A program made the translations under genes and the position numbers. From Paragordius varius (taxonomy: Eukaryota; Nematomorpha): DNA of 64,000 nucleotides. This document shows positions 12,857 through 24,008 of this stretch, one piece after another; the first letter of the stretch is position 1; every line of letters begins with the position of its first letter. Location of the stretch: the NCBI GenBank assembly GCA_964247055.1, contig OZ176050.1, positions 10,478,001 to 10,542,000 on the forward strand, in the 5' to 3' direction. The notes below the pieces were generated by a model, which worked only from the letters and a program-made list of their open reading frames with translations, was not told the DNA's origin and did not search any database.

Positions 12857-14541
12857 CTTAAATTTTCAGATTGTTCCAATCGATTGAGTATATCATCCAT
12901 AAGTAAAGCCACTGTCATCTCAATCTCATCCTCCATAAAACTTCGCAAATCTTCATTTTTAGCAACAATACCGTTATTTTCTATTTTCATTATAATCAGA
13001 CATAAATAATTAATAAAATACATTATGAATATTAAAAGTTAATTTATTTATTTAAGATACAAAAATCTACAAAATGATATTTATATTAAGTTAGTTTTAT
13101 TGAATCAATTTTTTGATTTAATATAAAGAAGTAAGTAATTATTTTGATACTCAATTTTACTATCAAACTCCTTTATTGACATTATTTTTATGTATAATCT
13201 CAAATTAAACACAGAATAAATCATGTTCAAATCGAAGTACACAAGTAAAGTTAAGCAAGCTATAACAAATATAAAAGCTACTGATTTAAGAAAAAGTGTA
13301 TGACATACCTTTAGAAATATTGTCTGAATGTATGGAAGACGCATCTGTTAAAAGGCCACAATGTTTGAAACAGTAATCTGCCTAATTTATCAAATATACA
13401 TTATAAAAACATTTCAATATATTATTCACTTTTTTTAACTGATATAAATATGTTGGACACAAATAAAAATATTTTTTAAAGTTTAACACATAGGTGTCAA
13501 AATTAAACTTAATCTGGTAAAATCAAACAATAGATATAATTAATGCTAGTATAATGTTAAAAAATATGTGAATATTCCGTAAAAAACTATAAACATTTTT
13601 TTACATTGTGCGTTTCCATTCGTGTAAAAATGAGGTTAATCATTTGACTCAAGGTAGCTTTCGCAGTAGTTTGATTGATAACATTTATACTACCGAGATG
13701 TATGTTATAACAAGTTCGAATAGCCAAGAGAATGGTTGAATCATGCACTTCACATTGTTTGGCAGTTACAATCGTCAATATAGCCTAAGAAATATAAAAA
13801 TGACTTTAACATTGATTAAAATTATATGAAGTAATTTTTCAAACAAATTTTATAATTTGTCGCAAAAAAACAATATTTCAATTTCAAATGATAGAAGATA
13901 AAAAAGAAAGAAACAATACATTATAGCCAATAATAAATATAGAAAATACAAAAAGTATAAAACTTTAATAATTTGCAAGTAAACATCCTCATTAGCTACA
14001 TCGTTCGACATTGAATTACATATAACTTTAACAACGCGATCAATCAACTTATTGTTGGAATATTCCCATCCCTTTTTTGGAGACATCAAACTTTGTGGGG
14101 TTGATTCTTTATGATCGGAATTGTTGAAGTTATGTTCGTCTGTTGCTACATATGGATCCGTTTCATTTCCAGATAAGTATCCATATGCAATTAATTTCTA
14201 CATAAATAATTTAACAGAAAAACCTGCAAACAGTCAATAGCATAAATAATTATATTAGCTGATTTCGACTGACACGCTAACTGAAATGGTAAGATAAAAC
14301 ATTGTAGGTCCAAACTGTATCTTTCATCGATAACATTAGAACTATCATCGTTAACCGATGTTGATTTGCTAAATATATATAAAAAACAAACCTTTTCTCT
14401 AGTTTAATAATTTCTAAAATAAAACCAAAGTATACCTAAAGTTTTTTGACATTCGCGTTTTAAATCATTATGATAAGCTTTCTTTATATCCTTTTCTGAC
14501 AAAATTTTTTCGAGGGCATGGACTAAGAAAGTCTTGGCCAT
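75..14541 (-). CDS. ARFGEF: ARF guanine-exchange factor, BIG1/BIG2 (Sec7) family, partial at window edge
   Basis: Large brefeldin-A-inhibited exchange factor that loads GTP on ARF at the trans-Golgi/endosome (family knowledge). Exons, 5' to 3': 14426-14541, 14224-14368, 13964-14197, 13605-13784, 13309-13381, 12858-12980, 12246-12358, 11709-11842, 11039-11265, 10912-10953, 10602-10696, 10408-10504, 9925-10167, 9290-9573, 8325-8593, 7739-7891, 7458-7631, 7087-7171, 6860-6989, 4531-4659, 3932-4174, 3433-3688, 2400-2655, 1754-2003, 1122-1253, 373-543, 75-226. They give about 1,500 residues against roughly 1,850 in human BIG1; the C-terminal part lies left of the window. Start ATG at 14541 precedes [14 protein letters not shown], matching the BIG N-terminus; an in-frame TAG lies upstream. 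Domains in order: DCB, HUS with YVNYDCDL, Sec7, HDS1 with [17 protein letters not shown] near the left edge. Phases join throughout except between 6860 and 4659, where one expected exon was not found. Confidence 0.95.
1345..1640. mobile_element. hAT-type MITE relic, ARFGEF intron
   Basis: Starts near CAGAGTTGTCCAAC and shares a run of similar words (GCATTCGAAATTTATAT, ATTCATAAATAATTTATTA, AAAAGCAAAGGAATATAAC) with 4891-5182 and 15227-15521. The far end is too decayed to fix. Confidence 0.5.
4268..4291 (-). repeat. Duplicated splice acceptor plus exon start
   Basis: On the minus strand these 24 nt repeat the acceptor and first bases of the exon that begins at 4174 (CTTGAACGCAATG), with one visible difference in the exon part. 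The copy lies about 110 nt upstream of the true acceptor, inside the same intron, and has no following donor in register, so it looks like a pseudo-acceptor. Confidence 0.7.
4891..5182. mobile_element. hAT-type MITE, ARFGEF intron
   Basis: Ends CAGGGATGT and (inverted) CAGGGCTAT, length about 290 bp, body similar to the copies at 1345 and 15227. hAT assignment rests on the CAGGG termini and the GCGG-rich subterminal parts; no clear 8-bp target duplication was seen. Confidence 0.55.
5520..6100 (-). mobile_element. LINE fragment, reverse-transcriptase C-terminal part
   Basis: Minus-strand translation, with several stops, gives [16 protein letters not shown], the typical post-palm motif of Jockey/CR1-like LINE reverse transcriptases, and further on [13 protein letters not shown] and [11 protein letters not shown], matching the usual C-terminal Trp/Arg-rich tail. 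Truncated at both ends and inactive. It sits in the 2.2-kb ARFGEF intron between the Sec7 and HDS1 exons. Confidence 0.75.
6300..6800 (+). mobile_element. LINE fragment, reverse-transcriptase N-terminal part
   Basis: Plus-strand translation reads [14 protein letters not shown] then [14 protein letters not shown], the standard motif preceding the reverse transcriptase fingers of LINEs, followed by [10 protein letters not shown]. Multiple stops. Opposite orientation to the fragment at 5520-6100, so it is a second insertion or one half of an inversion. Confidence 0.7.
6860..7891 (-). other. Sec7 catalytic domain exons of ARFGEF
   Basis: Four exons (7739-7891, 7458-7631, 7087-7171, 6860-6989) give the catalytic Sec7 domain: [14 protein letters not shown], then [71 protein letters not shown] and [13 protein letters not shown]. 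The hydrophobic groove motif and the TTDLHNPQ helix are intact. In the helix 6/7 loop the sequence is NESRLD where human BIG1 has QEERLD, so one of two glutamates is replaced by serine; whether that is the catalytic glutamate depends on loop register. Splice phases are 2, 2, 0 between these exons. Confidence 0.93.
8325..11842 (-). other. HUS-domain exons of ARFGEF
   Basis: Exons 11709-11842 down to 8325-8593 carry the homology-upstream-of-Sec7 region: [39 protein letters not shown], the HUS box [18 protein letters not shown], and [17 protein letters not shown] leading into Sec7. The tiny 42-nt exon 10912-10953 ([13 protein letters not shown]) keeps phase between its neighbours, which supports it although its sequence alone is weak. 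Confidence 0.85.
8902..9255. mobile_element. Foldback-like element with 21-bp tandem units in its inverted ends
   Basis: Left end ACCATTTACAGTTCAAG and inverted right end ACCATTTACAGTTCAA are followed inward by tandem copies of a 21-bp unit (core GAACAATTCAAATTCACCCT), about five on the left and three to four on the right. The centre is about 165 bp of plain AT-rich DNA. (TA)n tracts touch both ends (8882-8901 and 9256-9273), suggesting insertion into a TA run. It lies in an ARFGEF intron, 35 bp from the exon that ends at 9290. No coding capacity. Confidence 0.75.
12600..12742 (-). mobile_element. tRNA-derived SINE
   Basis: On the minus strand the head (12671-12742) aligns with a tRNA-Lys-like molecule: A-box region GTATAGTAGGTAGGGCGC, anticodon-loop region ACTCTTACA and B box GAGTTCGAACCCC. 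The acceptor and T stems do not pair well, so it is a SINE head rather than a working tRNA. A body of about 70 bp follows to 12600. It lies in an ARFGEF intron. Confidence 0.7.
12811..12854. repeat. (TA)n microsatellite touching a splice donor
   Basis: About 22 TA units end three bases from the ARFGEF exon 12858-12980; the donor reads GTAATATATA and runs straight into the repeat. Confidence 0.95.
13605..14541 (-). other. DCB domain exons of ARFGEF
   Basis: Four exons encode the N-terminal dimerisation and cyclophilin-binding domain. Recognisable blocks are [25 protein letters not shown] (split by a 26-nt intron), [13 protein letters not shown], and [20 protein letters not shown], all close to BIG1/BIG2. 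The Asn- and Asp-rich insert after YLSG is longer than in the human proteins. The linker that follows (13309-13381, 12858-12980, 12246-12358) is short and acidic compared with the vertebrate linker. Confidence 0.9.
14198..14223 (-). other. 26-nt intron in ARFGEF
   Basis: Between DCLQ and KLIAYG, a motif contiguous in human BIG1 (SLDCLQKLIAYG), lie 26 nt that start GT, end AG and shift the frame into a stop if retained. Removing exactly this stretch restores the conserved peptide, with phase 0 on both sides. Confidence 0.85.
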
Positions 14542-15226
14542 GCAACTTTGTGAATGGGTATTCTACATATGACAAAGTAATAAAACCTTAGTAATTATGA
14601 CATTAATTAAAGTCACAACTACCTTATTAATTAATATATATTTGGGTGCGCTGTGTAATGCTCTTTTGGATTTAAATCATAAATAATTTAGTAAAGTCTC
14701 CCTTGCTACAAAATCAAATTGCCGTTTTTTTTTAAATATTTTTTGGGGTGCGATTTTAATGCCTCATTCCAAATATTTGAAAAACTTATTAAAAGGCAAT
14801 ATATATATATTGGACTTGGTACTCAATTGTCTAATCATTTTAAAAATATTTTTTCAGCTAAAGTTTGGTGACTTTCTATTTCATTTTTTGAATTTTTCTA
14901 ATACCTAAAAGGCTATATAATATATATTTTTAAATTTACCCCAATAAAATATATATTTTTAAATTATATATATTTGTGTTCATACTGGAGCATGTATACC
15001 CCAAAAATAATGGCGTCTTCAATAAAGCAAAACGGGTTGCGCAATGAGAGTTTTATTTTAAGGCCTAAAGACAAACTATTCCAAAATACTTTGCTTAAAA
15101 GGTTCATTGGGCGTAAATTTTAAAGCGAATTGATAAAACAGTGTAATTTTTAATTAAAATTTTTAGGCCAGAAAATCGTCATTACCATCAGATAAAATAA
15201 AAAAGTGTATTTATTATAACTTAAAA

Positions 15227-15521
15227 CAGGATGTCTAACCCATGACCCTCCGAAATTCAATTGTGGACCCGAAATTGGAAAAGTACTCAATAAATAATTT
15301 TTCCATTTCAAAAATAAGCTCACAAAACCTTATTTAAATTATATTTCTAAAAAAATTCCTGAATAGGTCTTTCCAACTGGCAACAAACCAGCTAAAATTG
15401 GATTTTTCACAGAATTTGAAATCTAATAAAACATTATTACCCATATGTTTTTCGAATGCGGCCACCATACTTTTTAAGTCAAAAACGCGGCCCGTCAAGC
15501 TATGTGTGTTAGACACCCCTG
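15227..15521. mobile_element. hAT-type MITE
   Basis: Termini CAGGATGTCTAAC and (inverted) CAGGGGTGTCTAAC form imperfect inverted repeats typical of hAT elements. Length 295 bp. The right half is GC-richer (ACGCGGCCCGTCAAGC) than the surroundings. A 60-codon minus-strand frame inside has weak resemblance to hAT transposase C-termini only. Confidence 0.65.
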
Positions 15522-18500
15522 TTTTATAGTGTTATACATCTCCTTCATGCATCAAAATACTATGAAATATGCTTCAATAAAAGTTTGCTAAAACTAACGC
15601 GAATTCATTTTATAATAATTTAGCCTATATCGAAAATTCTATTAGCGAGATCTCGGAGTTTTTGGGTTTATTTTAGGGTATAGCCCATTTTAGCGGTTCT
15701 AAAAAATGACTTTACTTAGAAAAGTTAAAAAACATATAAATTTGTAATTCTTAAATTATGGTTTTATGGATTATAAGTCATTTATCAGCTCATTACGTTT
15801 AGGAGGAATTTTTTTCCTTATAGCGATAAATTTGCATATAAAATAGAAGGAAATTCGGACCCAAAAATAGTTTTTATGGCCATTTAGTATATAGGGCAGT
15901 TTAAAATCTATAAGGAAAAAATGTTAGAGAACGAGATCGTTTGGGTATATAGAGATGGGAAATAAAGAAGATTGGTAAGTTTGCAAGCGGGCATATGAAT
16001 ATGACTGAGGAATAGAAATATATAATACTATTAGTTAAGTGAATATGCTTCAGATAGAGATTGGATATTATTTAGATGATCACTTTTAAGGAGTGGTCCT
16101 ATAAGACATATAACTATTATCTGACATTGGCAGAAAGATAAAACTAATAGGGGCCGGTGCATTTTTAAAAAATTAGCTTCCCAATGATTAACAAATTCGC
16201 TTAAAATTTGCACCAGGTGCATAAATAAACACATATAATATGTTTCAAAAAAACTATCTTTTCCACCCGTCCTCTCATAACACACAGGGCTAATGATACC
16301 CCATAATCCTAAAAGATAAAATATGTTACCTATAAAGGTAAAACCTTATCCAAATTTTCATTTCACCATTGACAAGGTAAATCACTAACTTTCAGCATTT
16401 TATGAATGTTATAAGTATGCAATTTTTACAACCCAATCACACTTGGCTCTTTCAAAGTTTAAATATTTATTTATCAAAATTCTGCCTAAAAATAGGTGTG
16501 ATAGTTTAATTGTTAACCTTTAACATATTTAAAACTTTTATTATTGTCATCAAAATGTATCATTGGGTATTTGTGATTATTATAAATATAATAATAAATA
16601 ATAAGTGATCATATTAAATATATTATTATGAATAATAATTTATTATGTATTAAATACATAAAAACATTTTAAGCATTTGTCTTACTCATCATTTTTTGGA
16701 TTATTCCAGCTATCATGTACCAAAAGCGCATAGCATTTATCTCTCAATGTGATCAATTTTACAATACATACAATATTTTTATTGTATAATTTTAGGCTAT
16801 TAATATATCTAAAAACTATATATTACATGTCTCATTATAATATAATGTCCAACAGAAAAAAGAGTAATTTGATATTCTGTCCCATTTTTTCGTTTTTTTA
16901 ACGATAATTATATAATAACTTTGGATAACAAGACTAGAAAATAGTTATGTGATGTACTCTTATTATTATAATAAAAGATAGGCTCCAAATATTTGACAAA
17001 AGCTATTTGAAATAACGTTTGTATTGAACTTATATATTATCAGATATTGCTACATTTATATTTTTCTGGTTTTATATAATATTAATCAATTTATCTTTAA
17101 TTTTTTGTGGGAAAAATCCTATGTTAGTTAATAGGCTCTTAATTTATCATTAGTTTTTTTATTGCTAGAACTAATTGATTGATCGCTATTTAATCCAAAT
17201 TTTGTTTTGCTCTTTTCGCATTCATTATTCGTGCAAGTGTTCAAGTGTTTTCATAACAAAATAATTTTTAATCTTATTATCATTATTATTATTATTTATA
17301 AAATTTTTATAAAATAAGCCATGGTTTTATAAAGGTTATAAAAAATAAAAAATATTTGTAGGAAAACTAATTTTACTTTTCATATCCGGTATTGAATTAG
17401 TATTTTCTAAACTAAAATTTAATATATATTTTGCAAATTTATTGTGTGAATCCAGCCCTATAAAAACTAATAAAATGGTTGGCAAATTAAATGAATAATT
17501 AATTTTTGAATGATAATTGGATCAGCGACAAGCATGCAGTCGCCCTTATAGAAAAAAATTCTAAAAAACAATAAAATTTATAAAATTGTGTTTTAAGGGT
17601 TTTACGATTTTTTCATAATGTGATTATTTTAATGCTTACCCAACATTTAAGTGATTACATCATTTATCGTTAACACTTTTTTATATCTAAAATTTATTTA
17701 AATATATAAACTCTCAAAAAAATGTTTCAGGATCGTAAAAAATTGATAATTACCAGAAATATTAAATTCAGTTTAGAGAAACTCCGGAAAATATAATAAC
17801 AATGTTACGCTGCATCAAAGAAAAAACTCTATTATTAAGCTGGCGGTTTTTTCCTACCATGAAACTAATTTTTGGAACACATTACATGTGATGATAATTA
17901 TTATTAAGTAACAATTTGACTGTGTTTATTGCAGAAGATTTAATACCTATGGATGGGGTAATAATTTTAAAAAAGGTAAAATGGCCCTGGCTTCAAAAAA
18001 TCGATTCTGGTTTCATTGTTTTTTGCCCATGTCAATTTTGGCTCCATTCCTTATTTTATCGTTTATTATTATTATTTACAGCCACGAAAATTAGCATGTA
18101 CAGTATGAATAAATACAAATTGGTAGTTTTTCATTAATTTTTTCCAGACAGCTTTTCGAAAAGACAAACTTTCGCCATTTCCTTGTTATTCGAGAATAAA
18201 ATTCACTTTGCTATATATGTACTATCTGGCAATAATTAATGATAAGCTAGCGATGTATAGTTACTCATACTATAAGCTTCAAATATATTGTAGGGTTTTC
18301 TTTATTTTTTAGAACTTAAATGAATAAAGTAACGAGAGCTATTATTGTCCATTTTGGGTTTTTAGCTGGTTAAAAGGTGATTGATTCTACATGTCTGTTG
18401 TTATGAATGATTTTTTCATTTAGTTACATATTTAATCAAAATTGTGGAGATTTAATAGAGTGGTTGTGTTTGCAATGGAATATTATATGGCAATAATTAT

Positions 18501-18739
18501 AATTTAAATAATAAAAAATGTAAATTTTAAATCATATCAACAGACATGAAAATTATATTCCCTTTTAGCCATTTAAACTACCCAATGGCCTATAATAGCT
18601 ATCGTTAGTTATGTAATATATTAAAAAATGTAAAATTTGGAACTGTTTTTTGGTTCCAAACAAAAAACTCTGCATACCAATCTCTACTATTTATTTTGAC
18701 TAATATTATTATTATCATTATGTTAATCATCTAATTTGG

Positions 18740-18936
18740 TCAGAGAAAAAAACATACAAAAATGATATATCTTCTTTGTATACAATGGATTGATAGCGTT
18801 TTCAATAATATTTTTTTTTGCTTTGAATCATTTTTATCATAAAAATGGTTGGTTTCTGGAATATTGATTGTATGAAATAACTGAACAATGTCCTTCTTTT
18901 CGCTGTCGTTTTTGTTCCATTCAGCAGTAGATTGTT
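18740..18936 (-). CDS. Possible exon, unidentified
   Basis: A pyrimidine-rich acceptor (TCCTTTGTTTTCAG) on the minus strand is followed by 65 open codons rich in Glu, Asp, Lys and Asn (for example STAEWNKNDSEKKD) ending in TGA. The amino-acid mix is more protein-like than the random frames around it. I found no partner exons and recognise no family, so this may be chance. Confidence 0.25.
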
Positions 18937-19828
18937 CTGAAAACAAAGGAAAAATTATATATATTTAAGTAGCAAAAAAAGAGTTTATTCTCATCATTGC
19001 TTTTTATTTAAAAAATTTTTTATGTGTGTTATGTCAAATTTAGATATATTATTTACAATAAAAAATTATTCGAAAATATTTATGATACAAATATCCCAAA
19101 TTTGATCCTTTGCCTATAACTTTAATTTTTAAGCTAAATTTTGGAAAGTTTCATCCATCAATTTCATTGTCTTTTAAAAAAATTCTTAGACAATTTTCGT
19201 GTGAAAATATCATTCCTCATATTTTATATCTTTAAACACTCTATACTATATTAATTTTATCATTATTGATATTATACATAAATATATTGAAGTGTCACAT
19301 ATATATAATTGGAATGAAATCTTATCCACTTAATACAAGTTATTTTTTATTTTTACGCTTTTTAACAACCGAATGATTTTTCTGGCCAATACAATACATT
19401 GCACTCAAATCTAATCGATTTCCATCATTAAATAAAAATTCGTTTTGGGGACATTCCTATACTATTTATAGGAGGTATAATATTTGATATATTTATTCTA
19501 TATAATATTTTCATTTTTAACATCTAAATTTTAGGGTATAGTATTTTAACATTGATCTGTATTTTCTATAATTAATTGGAATTACAAAGTTCTAGAGTTG
19601 CTCATAGTTTTTTAAATGATTAAGTCGCAGGAGGTCCTATTCAACACATATAAATTTTATATTTTTCTTTAACCCAAAAAAATTTAATATTTTCCCATAC
19701 CTCGACCTTGACCAGGTATTTTTGACTCTACCACTAATTATAATTCAAAGCACGCATCATAATATTTGTTAATATGTAATAAGGAAATTACATTTATTTT
19801 TGAATATGAATATTGTAACTATCATTCG

Positions 19829-19830
<2 letters not shown>

Positions 19831-19872
<42 letters not shown>
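19831..19872. repeat. (TA)n microsatellite
   Basis: About 21 TA units in intergenic DNA. Confidence 0.95.
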
Positions 19873-19874
<2 letters not shown>

Positions 19875-20639
19875 TTTTTTTCTTTTAAAATTATTATGTA
19901 ATAACATACTAATTGAAACATAAAAACGCTAAGGATTTCATATTCATATTTAATTAAAATATTATTTGCATAATTCATTACAAATTTAATTTTTGTTAAT
20001 TTTTGGGTCAAACATTACAAAGGTGTTTATAATTAGAAATCAATATTTAATTCCAAACTATTAATTGATAAGACCTTGACAATCTGTTCAAATATTTAAA
20101 AATTAGCAATATGGGAATTAAAATTATAATTAATAAAAAAATTTGGTGAATGGCTTTATATTTTATTTTAATATAATTGTGTGTTTTGATATTGTATGTA
20201 AAATAAGGTAATCTAGTAACTAAATTGTTGTTTGGGATGAGGAATCTTTGTTTTAATGAAGCCTATAATTTGAAAATATGCATTATTTTCAAATGGTCCT
20301 TTGTAATGTCTTTGACCAATTCTATTGATTGGTATATTAAATCATAAGCCACATCTTTTTCATCATGACAAAAATGTTAAATATCTTTGATCAAATTTTA
20401 TGCAGAGTTTCGAAACAAGTAATATATATGTCCACATTTAGACGTTATGATTTTATGTATTGTCTACATCTGCAATAATAAGCCGTACATTGTAGCGCTT
20501 TACTGGACTACGTCGAAAACGATGATATAATATAAATATGTGTTTATCTAAATTTGATCTTTACAATATACATTTTAGGGTTTCTTTTTCTCTTTTTTTT
20601 CAAATAAGGAGTTAAATTATAATTAAAACTGACCAAAGC

Positions 20640-20700
20640 TTCAGCAATCGTCTGCATAAAGACAGAGATAATGGAAAAGTTGCGCATTTTTTTCTAATAT
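20640..20700 (-). mobile_element. SINE relic
   Basis: The words GATAATGGAAAAGTTGCG and neighbouring bases resemble the body/tail junction of the SINE at 12600-12742 (GATGATGGAAAAATTGCG). The tRNA-like head is not recognisable. Confidence 0.35.
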
Positions 20701-23700
20701 AGTAGGCTGGACCATGCCCTAATCACTCTGTCATTGTTTTTAACAAATATTCTTGGCAAAATTTAAAATCTATTACGGGTAGCAATTACCGCTATATGGC
20801 ATAAACAGATGTATTAACATTAGTACTTATGTTTACATGTAAACTAATTTATAAGAAATTATCTGCAAAACAATATTATAACCTTGATGACCCTAAAATG
20901 GAAAAGAATTTTTCAATTTTGCCATTAAACTGATCCACCCCTTTAAACAGTTATAAACATTAAACGGAAAAGTGTTTTAGGCTAAAACATTTTTGAAAAT
21001 AAGCGATTTTTACTGGGGATGGGCTAAACCCAGGTTCTCGGTACAATAACGCTCAATTCCTAGGCAAAAATGATTGTGACATTGGCTATTATCGAATTCA
21101 TTCTAATTATATCTTAGTTAAAATATTTCACACTCTCGCTTTTAACCATTGTTACCTAAGAATAGTGCAACGCCTAAGACTAAGTCAAATCAAAGATCCC
21201 CCAAACGCTCTCTGCTAAAAAATTATATTTTAAAAATCGTTGAGTGACTTAATACCTATTAATAAAATTTCCTTCACATTTTATATATTAGATTATTTAT
21301 GGTTGTAGAATGGTTACATCGAACTTGTACATAAGGTGTGTCAGTATGTAAAAGTTTAGATTCTAAAATTACCCAAATCTTCTTCATCGCTATCGCTTTG
21401 AACACGCGAATGCTTTTATGTGCTTTTCTTACATTAAAATAATCATGATATATGAAATTTATGCGAGATCTTATTCTTAAGATCTCTCTACCGGTTTTAT
21501 TATAAAAACCATAATTAAATTCAAAGAAAATTAAGAACAATTAATAGTAAATTTTAGTAAAACATGAATCGTACGGAATATAATTTTTTAGAACCGTTTT
21601 GGAACCTAAAACGATAATATAAAGCATTCTTCTCTGTTTTCCGATTTTTAATATATGATAGCATCATTTCAATATTGTTTTCTAGAAATTAAAGTGTTAT
21701 CTTATATTTTTCCGATAAAACACCATTTAATGAGATTTCGCTTTTAGATATCTTTTTTGACATTTCATATAGTATCATAAAAATTAGGGCTGTAAAAACG
21801 AAATCAAAATCGAGTCTGATCAAGTTGAAACCATTTTTTATAAAAAACAATTGAACCGCAACTATTTTTTGTGGGGCGGCAATCCAAACCGTTTTTTTGT
21901 AAATTATATGTAACCGGAAAGAGAATCAGATGTTTTCAGAATCGTAAAGGACGTCAGTTTCGAGCCTCGTATTTTGATTCGGTTTTAAATATTCCACGGC
22001 CTTATAATTTTTTGATAATGCTAAAATCGATGTCAAACTTTTATATTTTTGAATTAAGATATTATTGTTGATAAAAAGAATAATCTAGGCAACATATAAC
22101 TACTTCCGGAAAAATTGAAAATAAACATATCAATTACTGAATCTAAATGTATACATACATTTTGAGCTCAAAGAAAAAATATTACAACACGCTATTTCTT
22201 TTTTTGCTATTACACCTATTTAATCTTAATTAAAGCGTCCATTGAGAACTACTTTTCAGTTTCTCACAAATTATAAAGTACATACGTAGTTATAAAGTTT
22301 CTAGGTTATGTAAATAAAATTTGAAAGAGGAAATAAATTTAGTACTGAGTAGTTTAAGAACAAATTGCAAATTAACTTTTAATGAAACAAAGTTTTTTTA
22401 TATTTAAAATTCAAAAAAAATTATAATAAAATAATACGAGCCGTAGAATAAGTGGCGTTCACTCATAGATATAAACAATTAAAGAATTCGTCTGAAAAGT
22501 TTTATTGAAATACGGTATCTTTTGAAAAAAACATTTTTATTTATAAAATTTCTTTCTCCATTATTATAAAAAATTCAAAGTTTAGGACACCTGTTTCTCT
22601 ACATTTATATCGTTTCATATAAATGTAATTACCATGAAACCAAAAATTTAATTTATAATTATCGCTTTAGCAATTAAATTAATGAATTATAAAATCAATT
22701 TTACAGTTAGTTTTTTCTGAAATTCACTGTTATTATATTAAAATCATTGTAATAGACTGTCTAGCAGATCTAAAAAAATAAATTTATTTATATATCGCCT
22801 TGAAACGTGCTTGGCGTTTTTAGATTAAACTTTTTGTTTTTCATAATTCAATTTAATTTAATTTATTATCTTATCACATTCAGCGAGAGAAAGAGAGAAA
22901 ACGTATGAGATTGTGGAGATAAGAATTTCGAAATTGATACCAATGTACTTATACTACCTTTTAAGAGTGTTAAATTAATTTTTTTGATACATGCTCTGCG
23001 TATAGAGACATCATATCTACTTCATCCATCCAATTATGATTTACAAAGTGTTGAAAACACATTTTTTTCAGAAATATATACTAACTTAATATATAAATAA
23101 CTAAAACGTTATTTTTGCAAAAAAACATAAATTATTATAAAAATGAAAAAAATATACAAGTTAACGCTTATCCATACTCTCTCTTGTTCAGTTGGTACGT
23201 GTAGAATTAACGAAAATTAATTAAATTATTTTTTTGATAAACACAAAATGTTCGAGTTTTGTGCGATAATCCTATTCAAATAATTGTGTTATCGCTGTGG
23301 GGATTCTGGATTTTAAAAACCCATTATATTTGGAAAAATATGAAAGAGCTAACAAAAATTCATAAAAGTTTTAACATTATAATTAGGTTTTTCGGTAAAA
23401 TTTAAACAGCTAGGTATATTCCTATACATATATTTGTACACAGTTTATTAATTCATAAAAATATTGTTCTTTTTAATTATTTATTTAAACATATATCGCT
23501 AGAGTTAACGTAAATACCTCTCACCTACCTACCTTCTAAGAAGAAATGTATATATGAAAATTGCTAACATCATTTCCTGCCATATTCCCTAATGCATAAA
23601 CTACTATATATCACAATTAATAATAAGAATATACGATTAAATGCATTATAAGGAATTTAGCATCATCGGAACCTATTAAATATGACAAATTTTCTAATTA

Positions 23701-24008
23701 CATCAACAATGTTGGAAATTTTCCACCACAAAACTATTCTGTTTATTTTCACTTTATAATAATAGCTATATAATTGAACAATAGTTTCACTACCATAATA
23801 TGTCTACTGGTGTTGAATGTTTGAACTATAAAGATTGCTGCTACTTATCAAATCAATTAAAAACATGTATACCAGCTATCAAAAACCTTGAAAAAAGGTA
23901 TAATTATTACAGCGCAACAAAAAATTATTTTTACCGTGCACAAACGACGACGATTACGAAACATCTCCTTAAATCATTACTGCAAAAAATATTTAAGGGA
24001 CCTTTTGG

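Larger units (their letters stand above)
14542..24008. other. Gene-poor stretch between ARFGEF and the cholinesterase
   Basis: Beyond the MITE at 15227, a SINE relic near 20640 and the (TA)n at 19831, I see no gene I can name. Short open frames at 16031-16285 (-), 21274-21540 (-) and 21871-22071 (+) lack homology I recognise and look like chance or decayed repeats. Possible exon-like segments are listed separately at 18740. The last kilobase before 24009 should include the cholinesterase promoter and 5' UTR, but I cannot point to a convincing core element in such AT-rich DNA. Confidence 0.6.

Noticed and set aside
14436-14541. First ARFGEF exon ending at the GTATAC donor
   Set aside because: That donor gives phase 1, which does not fit the next exon; the GTTTTA donor ten bases further does.
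17916-18170. Plus-strand exon pair (EDLIPMDGVIILKK and TAFRKDKLSPF)
   Set aside because: Splice-like borders exist but no homology, no further exons and short length; too weak to list as a gene.
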